A stretch of 64,000 nt of DNA from Heterobasidion occidentale (Eukaryota > Basidiomycota > Agaricomycetes > Russulales > Bondarzewiaceae): positions 1,860,001-1,924,000 of the forward strand of contig JBCAQO010000003.1 of the NCBI GenBank assembly GCA_039111635.1, given 5' to 3'. A model generated the notes under the pieces. It ran no database searches. It worked only from the letters and a program-made list of their open reading frames with translations, and was not told the origin of the DNA. Both the position numbers and the translations under genes were made by a program. This document shows, piece by piece, positions 56,362 through 64,000 of the stretch (positions within the stretch are counted from its first letter, which is position 1; every line of letters begins with the position of its first letter).

Positions 56362-59300
56362 GCTTTGTGCTCCTCTGCTGCTGCCTGACATCCGTCACCG
56401 CTGCCTTGTCTGTCGTCTTGGGGTTCTTTCTTTGTGGAATTTTTTTATCGGCTTTCGTGCTCTCACATCTACGCTATGCTTCAGTCATTATTTCTCCCGT
56501 AGTAGTAGTAGTCTCACTCGCCCACGGGCATGCATCGGGCGGGTCGTACATACATACATACATACATACATATATACATACACCGCGTGTGGTTTTCGAG
56601 ATGTCGTCTGATTGATGACTTTTTACGAGCTGACTAGTGAACATCCTAACTCGATGTGCATGCATTTTATTCGTGATGCAGTCTGTTTCCTATATGGTGC
56701 AGCACCGGTGTATATGTCTGGAATTTCTGGTCGAACAGCCCACAAAGCATGCCTTGTCGCCTGCCCGTGCACACTGTTCTGAGCCCACAGAGGGAAAGGA
56801 CCAATGTTGGTACGGACACCCAGCATCTCGCAGAAGCCTATCACAGGGGAATCGTGAGCCCCGCACAGAGCCTGTAACCCGGAACGACGCGAAGACACCG
56901 CGCACCGTCACGATTGCAGGTGGGGGACACGCAGAGAACGGCAGGACAGTTGGCAGCGACGACGACGGCGACGACGGCTGTCACGCAACGTCCGGAAGCA
57001 GCCAGAAGCTGACGGAGGATCCTCGTCGTATGCATGTCGATCCGCGTGCGTTTGGCAGACACGCACGGGTGAGGAGGCGGGCGCCACCATCACACAAACG
57101 TGCACCCATTGCGGCCAGCGTGCATCAAGTCGTGGACAAGCGGGCTTGCGCCGCGCGTCCGTCCGCGAACGTGATTGCCAACAAGCAGGACCGGATTTAG
57201 TGGCCTTGGAATCTCCATCCAGACCCGGATGAACGTGCGAAAACGGCGCACTTATGGACATAGATCGGTAGACACGATTCGCAGCGCTTTAGGTTGGAGA
57301 ACCACGTCGGCATCGGCCCGCTGGATCGTGGATCGCTACGAACTCTCAACCCCCCTGGGCACAGGGACAGTATCGAGGCCCAAGATCTCTATAGACTGGA
57401 CAGAAGGGGACGAAGTGTGCCACAGGACATTTGTATATCGCAGAGGCAAACTTTGAATCGACGGGTCTGATAAGAACGGCGGGTGTGTACGGGGATAATC
57501 AACATAGGCATGGACGTACAACTCGCATCGTACCGCCCTCCGAGGAAGCCTAGGGCGCAGACATATCAGGGCTTGCCTTTTGGATGCATACGCAGGCAGG
57601 GTTTAGCGCGCCTGTGACTGCCGGAAGGCCGCTCCAGGATCCGAGACACCAGCTGCAGGTTCCTCCCGTGCAGCCTAGGTGCGTGGCCACTGACGGCGCA
57701 ACAAGTCACGAAGCGGACCCCGCGATATGTCAATTTCCCGCACCGCGGGGAACTCTGCTGATGAACCGTCGCGTTTATTCGCACCGATGGCTGCTTCAGG
57801 ACCGCAGAGGAAGCGAAGCCTCCCCCCTGCAAACTTTGTCCATGCAAGGCAAGGCATGCGACACGGGGCTGCTTCTTTCGCGGGGGCGGAGGGAACGTCG
57901 GGGGGTGTTCATGTGAATGATTTTGGCCTGACTAGCAGACGGGAAAAGAAGCAGATATGGAGACATCCGGCGACACGCTACTTACCGAGCGACGGCTCTC
58001 CTGTGTCTCGGATGAAAGAGATGGCTCTTCGCGTTGCTCCACCACGGGAAATGCACTAAAACAGTACGTGTTGAACGTTTGAACGTTGAACTGTGGAGGA
58101 GCGGCCGCTGCATATTGACGTCGTAAAGGATTGGTCTAAAAGCCTTATAAAATGGGATCAAATCGCAGGGGGCAATTTTATCATTACTGAAACTTTCTGC
58201 GAGTAACGAAGGAGAAGCAAGGGATGTACCATGTTCGTTAGTGGCAAGTCTAAGAGCACGCTAGTGTCTGTGATACTTAGAAAGCGATCTACCCCTCAGG
58301 CCTCATGGGGTATCGGTGAGAAAGACGAGTGTATGCCGGAGAAAATAATGGGTCAAAGGACACAAGGCAAGAAAGGGCATGACGGACCTCGGCGGTCGAT
58401 CCGAGGAGGCGCGGGAGCCCAGCGACCGACCCTCACCTGCCTGGATAGAGCATCGAGCGGACACGTCAACGCAATGGTCGCAATATGAACCAGCTACTGT
58501 GAACGAGGCACATGACGCAGACGGATATGAACGAACGGTTTCTTGTTGGACCAGTCGTGTGCAGAGATGCAGACACGTTGGCCGCGCTGAGCCGGTCATA
58601 GGAAAAAGTGACGCCTGGTGACGCAGTAATGGGACACGGAGCTTACGTGTAGATATCTGTGTGACCAGATGTGAACCCTGAAAGTGTGTCATGTTATGAC
58701 GGGGCGAGACAGGAATGGTTGTGCGGCGATAAGTTTCATTTCAAGGGACTGACGCACAGGTGCTCGGGGGAAACATCGCGGGAAAGGGCTGGAGAGAAGG
58801 AGGTGCTCTGTAGATACGCAGCCAAGAGTGGCGAACATTGGCGTTGAATGGGTAGCAGACGATAGACTGGGGAAGTGTGAGATCTTGAGAAGCTGCAGAT
58901 AAGGATAGCAGGACGATGGTTCGGAGGCTGCCGCGGCAGAAACGTTGCGATAGGCAGATATGCACGATATGACAGCTGAAAGAGATGGCGGGCGCCCACG
59001 CTAAATATGCTCATTCTAAATCTTTTTTGGAATGATCGCTGCGATGGGGGGGCCTGAGAGTGATTTGCGAGAGGGAACCAAAATAGCAATGCAAGGGAAA
59101 AGGAAGGGCGTGCATGCTTTGATTCGCTGTGTTGCATGTATGTGTGGCGTGCGGGTGCGGATAGATGACGGCGGGTGCAAGAGAATGCATTGGACGACTG
59201 AAAATGGATAGACTTGCGACAGACTTGGATGACGATGATGATGGTGGACGCACGTGCGAGCTCGATTTGTCCATGTTACGGAATGGCAAGAAAGGTGATT

Positions 59301-59713
59301 TGGACGGAGACTGCTCGTAGAAACTGGGTCCGGTGCGTCGATTGAGACTGTGGGGAATCTGACATTGTGTGCGAGGGCGGAGAAAGAGGCAAGAGGGGTT
59401 GCTGGTATTGGTATTACTGTAGAGGCTAGATATTATTTGAGTGGCAGGACGGAGACCCCAAGTGAGTCACCGGCCGGGGTGGCGCGGGTCTTGCCAGGCA
59501 GAAGAACGTTTTTGCTCGTGCCAGATATCGTCACTTGCTGCCTTGACCGTCAGTTTCCCGCATCTCTCTCTCCTCCACCTCCTTCCTCCCTCCGTCCTAC
59601 ATTCCGACCACGTATATATCCTTCTTCCCGCCTTCACTTCTGTACCCATCCTCTGCGCTCACATTCGTGCCACTTTGGGTTCCGAATACGTGTGCCCACC
59701 TCAAATCCGCCGT
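56362..59713. other. 3.3-kb stretch with no supported gene
   Basis: By far the longest gene-free stretch here. Frames on both strands are short, lack family resemblance and cannot be spliced into a convincing protein. It contains a TACA microsatellite near its left end and a CT-rich tract before the KCS1 start. It may hold long UTRs, a non-coding transcript, or a lineage-specific gene I cannot see. Confidence 0.45.
56547..56583 (+). repeat. TACA tetranucleotide microsatellite
   Basis: About six perfect TACA units from 56547, then an interrupted TATATACATACAC tail. It lies in the 3' flank of FHL1. Confidence 0.85.
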
Positions 59714-62700
59714 ATGGGGCCGACTCTCGATGCCCGGCATCTCCAACCACATCTCTATTCATACCCTCCCTCGCCTCCGAACTCCACCAATGTGACTGCG
59801 CCCCCTTCCCCTCGCTTCCGGGCGCTTCAGCCTTCCGACCTCGGATTGTCTGATAAGCCCACGGCTCCCTCTGCCGTCCCTCGACGTACAAGCTCGAACG
59901 CACTCGAAACCGCTTCCTCTTCCAGGAGCTTCTCCATTGACCCCGAGCCTTCTTTTGCAGAACCCAGGAACACCCAATCTTCCGCTCAAATTTCACGGAA
60001 ACGCATCCCTCGCAGACCCGCGCCGAGAGCCTTAACTTTACCTTCGTCCTCCACTTCAGAACGCTTTCCCGGTGCATCTCCCCCGAAAACAGCCAGACCC
60101 TTATCACGGCGCTCCTCGAGATGTTCTACCGATTCCTCGTCCTCCTCTTCGTCTTCTCATTCTCCCACCCGTAACCGCACTCCCCCTCACTCCTCTGCCG
60201 GCATTGGTAGGAAGGTTGCTGACTCTCTGCAGCTCTTCAAGGAGTCGGCGTCTTCGCCGCCTTCTGAGGAGTTTGACCCTCTCCAGATCACGAGGGTGGG
60301 CTCTCCGTCGCGACGCAGGACAGGCTCGTACCATGCAGACGACGTCGGCAAGGCGCGTTTTGAGTTTGTGAAACGTTCCGATTGGACAGAGCGCGAGGCC
60401 GCGGCTATCAGGCGCGAGCGAAGTACGACCGCTCTTGATAGGGTTTGTACCAAGGAGAGCATGGGCAGTGTCACTGGGCGCGATGGACGCGACGTGGAGG
60501 TTCACCGGAAGAAGGACAGATCGGCATCTGTGCGAGACACTGTTATGAGCGACCTGGCTCAGTGGCGAAAGGATGTCATCAGCAAACAAGACAACCGAGG
60601 GCGTCCACGCGAGAGGCCGCAGTGGACAGAGGAGTCTTGCGTTCACATCGAATCCCCTTCTCGCAGTTCAGACTCATTAGTCGATGTTTCTTCCTACCAC
60701 GACCTACAGGCGACTAGTCCTTTCATCACTAAGCGCACCCGTCAGTATCCGCCTTCCCCGTCTCCGTCTCGTTCACCCGATGGACGCATCCCTCCTCTCC
60801 CATTACACTCCGTACAGCTGGACACGTCCCATCTAGTCGAAACTCCAACCATCCTTTCCTCCCCACAACTTCTGTCTGAAAGGTTCCCTGCGAGCCATTC
60901 TCGGTCTCCCACCCCCATCAGAACGCCTACGTCCGAACCGGCGCCAGACTACCAGTTATGGTCCACGGACGATGAATCTACATGGGATACGATGTCTATC
61001 ACCACCAACTCAACCACCTCCGCATCCTCTCCTCTTCCTCTCTCCCCGTCGCTGCCGGTTGGCCAGACCGACCTAGCTTTCAGGTGGTCCGCAGACGATG
61101 ACGATGAGAGAAAGTACGCTAGTTACTCCACCAACGGCGAGAAGGATCTAGGAGAGGACGAGCCGGATCATCTATTTTTCTCAGGTCTCAACCTGTCTCA
61201 AGATAGCTTGCCACATATTCCTCTTCGACCGTTCCGCAATCAAGTGGGTGGGCATAATTCAATCTACAAGTTCACAAAGCGTGCAGTATGCAAGGTTCGC
61301 GTCCAGCAAATGGCCTTCTGATGATGTATTCGATTCGCTGATCGCTCAATTTAGCCGCTCGTATCTCGCGAGAATCTCTTCTACGAGATCGTAGAGCGAG
61401 AAGCGCCGCCTCTTCTGGACTTCATTCCCCGTTACCTCGGTGTCATGCTTGTCAGCTATCGTCGCGCTCCGAAGAGCAACGAAACCTCCACCAAACCCTC
61501 GGAACATCATTCGGCTCGTCCCCCTCTTCACAAAGCCGTCACCGACTCCGCCACGCCGCCCCCTTCCAATCCGCACGACCCCTCACCACCTCCGGTCGAT
61601 GGCGACACGGAAGTTGAGGTCGAGGACGAGTTCCCCGAAGTGGTCCTGGATCGCAACCGACACATCATCCCAGAATGGATGCTCCGCTCCTCGCGTCACC
61701 GTGCCATGTCACAGTCATGCACGATCGGTTCCGCGATGCCCCGCCATCTCAAGCGGAACTCGCTCACTGGCGCTGCGTCTAGCCCGGATCTCGGGTCGCC
61801 ACGCCAATCGTTAGGCATCAAGTCGGGATCGAACTCGAGTCACAGCCCGAGTCCTCTTTCGCATAGCCAGGGTCTTGTGCCTGGCGACTCGCCAACGACC
61901 CCAGCCAACTCGCCCAACGTGCCACCCAAGGCGCTTGGCACCCAGTTCCAGAGCCCTTTCTTGTCGGGCAGTCAGGCAGGCTTGAGCAGCAGCGCGGAGA
62001 CTGACGATGTATACACGCGTCCGAATTTCAGGCCCTTCAACTCCGAGCAGTCTTATCCACAGTCGCCTCACTCCAGTCTCGCTACGAATGGTTGGTTTGG
62101 GGGTCTAGGGTCAACGACCGTGAATACCAAGTTGAAGGATCACGTCTTCAGCACCATCATGCGGCGCTTCAGGCGGCGGCGGGGTTCACGGTGGAGTGGT
62201 GGAGTTCGGACGGAAGACGAGGGTGAGGTCGCTGATGGGGAGGGCGAGGGCGATGGGATCCTTGGCGATCGTTGCCGTCGGCGCACCAAGAAGCTGAGTC
62301 AGGTGGAAAGGCTGAAGGAGGAGGCGGCATTTGCGGCGCAACCACTGAGACGTGTACAGAGCGAGGAAAATATAGCTAGCGCGGCGAAGCTGCGCGCGAT
62401 GGCGAAGATGGAGGCACGCAGGCGGTCTATGGAGAGGCGCAGTGTGAACGATATTTTCGAGTTCGACGAGGAGAGGACGCGGGAGAAGCAGACTACCCCT
62501 ACCGAAGAGGACGGGGCTCAGCTTTCTCGGCGTAGCCGTTCTCACTCACTCAAAGGACTTCACATGCCCGTTCCATTCAATAACCCTGACGTCGCACGCC
62601 TCCATATCCCCCATTCAGATGGTCATGACGTCGACGAGACATTCACTCGCCAGAACCACTTCATCCTAATGGAGGACTTGACCGGTCGTTTGAAGCACTC

Positions 62701-63826
62701 ATGCGTGCTGGATCTCAAGATGGGGACGCGTCAGTACGGAATGGACGCCACATCCGCGAAGAAAAAGAGTCAACGGAAGAAGTGCGACAAGACAACGAGC
62801 AGGCGGCTCGGCGTCAGGATATGCGGGATGCAGGTGAGTTATTCGTTTTCGCAGTTGGCTGTTCAGATGTCCCCTTTCGTTCAGTGCCGTGCCAACCCGT
62901 TGCTGCTTGCTGTGCCCCTTTGGCCCATATGGGTTGTGTTCTCGTCTTTGTGTATCATCGCCCATTCTGACGTGCCTATTCATTAAAAGGTCTGGAATCA
63001 CAAAACGCAGTCCTACGTGATGCAAGACAAGTATCGGGGCCGAGAGGTCAAGCCAGAAGAGTTTCCCTCGGTTCTGGCATCGTTCCTGCACGACGGTGAA
63101 CGACTGCTTGCTCACCAGATCCCCGTCATCCTCGCAAAGTTGTACGCTCTCGCGCGCATCATCTATCGCATGAAAGGCTTCCGGTTCTACGGCTGCAGCC
63201 TCCTCCTCATCTACGACGGCGACCGTGAAGTGCAGGACGTGCTCAAGTCGGCCGTCCTCGAGCATCCATCTTCTCGTAGCAAGCGCGGCGAGTCGCTCGA
63301 GCGCCAGAGCAGAAGCCGGCGCACTACCTCTGTGCACAGCCCCGATCGCCCCGCACTTCGTCGCTCGCACAGTGAAGATGTGCTCGTGGGACCTCTCGAC
63401 CAACGCTGCAGTCGCAAGCGCAAGCGCGGCGAGGTCAACATTCGCATCGTCGATTTCGCGCACATGACGACTGGACGCGACTGGCTGCCATATCCGGCCG
63501 ACCTGGACTGTCGCGCGGTGGGGGAGGTGACGAGCGGGACTGGCTACAAAGCGGAGGTGGATCCCGAGACAGGACTCATCTACGCGCGGTTCCCGCCACA
63601 TTACCCGGAAGAGCCAGATCGCGGCTTCTTGTTCGGGCTGAAGAACCTAGCTGAGACGCTGGAGAAGATCTGGAACGACGAGCGTATTCGGCGAATCAAG
63701 ATTTCGCGCGACGATCCTGAGGCGGTGAAAGACCAGCTGCCGCCCTTGTCGGTCCAAGGCAAGGCGATTTTCGAAAGGATTTTCGGCCCGCCCGAGGAAG
63801 ATGACCAGGGTATGCTGTCGACGTGA
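59714..63826 (+). CDS. KCS1: inositol hexakisphosphate kinase
   Basis: Three exons, 59714-61294, 61355-62833, 62990-63826, give 1298 aa with phase 0 junctions. The IPK-family kinase domain is split: an early segment (RNQVGGHNSIYKFTKRAVCK, YEIVEREAPPLLDFIPRYLG) and the C-terminal core with the inositol-binding motif CVLDLKMGTRQYG at about residue 977 (PxxxDxKxG type with Pro replaced), CSLLLIYDGD, and NIRIVDFAHMTTG, which supplies the metal-binding Asp. The N-terminal 500 residues are disordered and Ser/Pro-rich, as in Kcs1. The enzyme makes 5-diphosphoinositol pentakisphosphate (IP7), linked to phosphate sensing. The ATG chosen (MGPTLDARHLQPH) is the first in the open frame. Confidence 0.96.
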
Positions 63827-63950
63827 GCGTCTGGCTCCGTCTGGCTCGGTTTATCTGTACACACATTTCTACCCCTTTCCTGATGTAAAATTTTTGTCTG
63901 CTCCCCTCGTAACTTGCTCCCTATACATCTGCATATACATTCACCCACAT

Positions 63951-63980
63951 CGTATCGTATCGTATCGTATCGTATCGTAT
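63951..63980 (+). repeat. (CGTAT)6 microsatellite
   Basis: Six perfect CGTAT units about 125 bp after the KCS1 stop codon, probably in its 3' UTR or just beyond. Confidence 0.95.
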
Positions 63981-64000
63981 CGATTCTCGGCTTTCTCTCT

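Noticed and set aside
62699..63601. 300-aa open frame on the minus strand
   Set aside because: Antisense to the KCS1 kinase domain, where high GC and codon bias keep the opposite frame open.

Overview
The window is a gene-dense piece of a basidiomycete (most likely Agaricomycete) nuclear genome. Support for this: protein-coding genes are cut by many very short introns (mostly 45-70 bp, roughly 145 in the models below), the proteins are fungal (Mss1, Ale1, Swd1, an APSES/MBF factor, Fhl1, Kcs1, Mpo1, Vfa1), and several low-complexity proteins look like basidiomycete-only families. No transposon, CRISPR array, rRNA or tRNA was recognised.

Layout, left to right. 1-13 kb: Tra2-like splicing factor / RPL18 (divergent), the lysophospholipid acyltransferase ALE1, a MARVEL-type membrane protein, an unknown two-segment membrane protein, WDR89, and mitochondrial MSS1. 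13-25 kb: calcineurin B, an unknown Ser/Pro-rich protein, COMPASS subunit SWD1, an Mbp1-like APSES-ankyrin factor, mitochondrial uL24, an equilibrative nucleoside transporter, VFA1. 25-34 kb: class III alcohol dehydrogenase, an acyl-CoA-binding membrane protein, a 1.3 kb stretch with no supported gene, a tight divergent pair for mitochondrial translation (mS34-like and GatC-like), and a secreted M43 metalloprotease. 34-46 kb: dUTPase divergent from an unknown SQ-rich protein, a sugar transporter, an SDR, MPO1, SEC22, and an unknown proline-rich repeat protein. 47-64 kb: RAT1, eIF2B delta (GCD2), MTP18, FHL1, a 3.3 kb gene-free stretch, and the inositol hexakisphosphate kinase KCS1.

Three themes recur. 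First, cell-cycle logic: the window carries an MBF-type factor with three ACGCGT elements in its own upstream region, and two ACGCGT elements 2 bp apart sit in the short promoter shared by dUTPase and the unknown SQ-rich gene, which marks that gene as a candidate S-phase protein. Second, gene structure: five introns are best explained by GC-AG splice sites, two genes have a first coding exon consisting of ATG alone, and there are several exons of 12-22 nt. Third, six genes show apparent one- or two-base frame breaks in otherwise conserved or repetitive coding sequence (ENT, GatC-like, SQ-rich protein, MPO1, the repeat protein, FHL1); residual assembly indels are the simplest explanation.

All exon coordinates were assembled by eye from reading frames, splice consensus and family knowledge; codon phase was checked across nearly every junction, but no alignment or database search was run.
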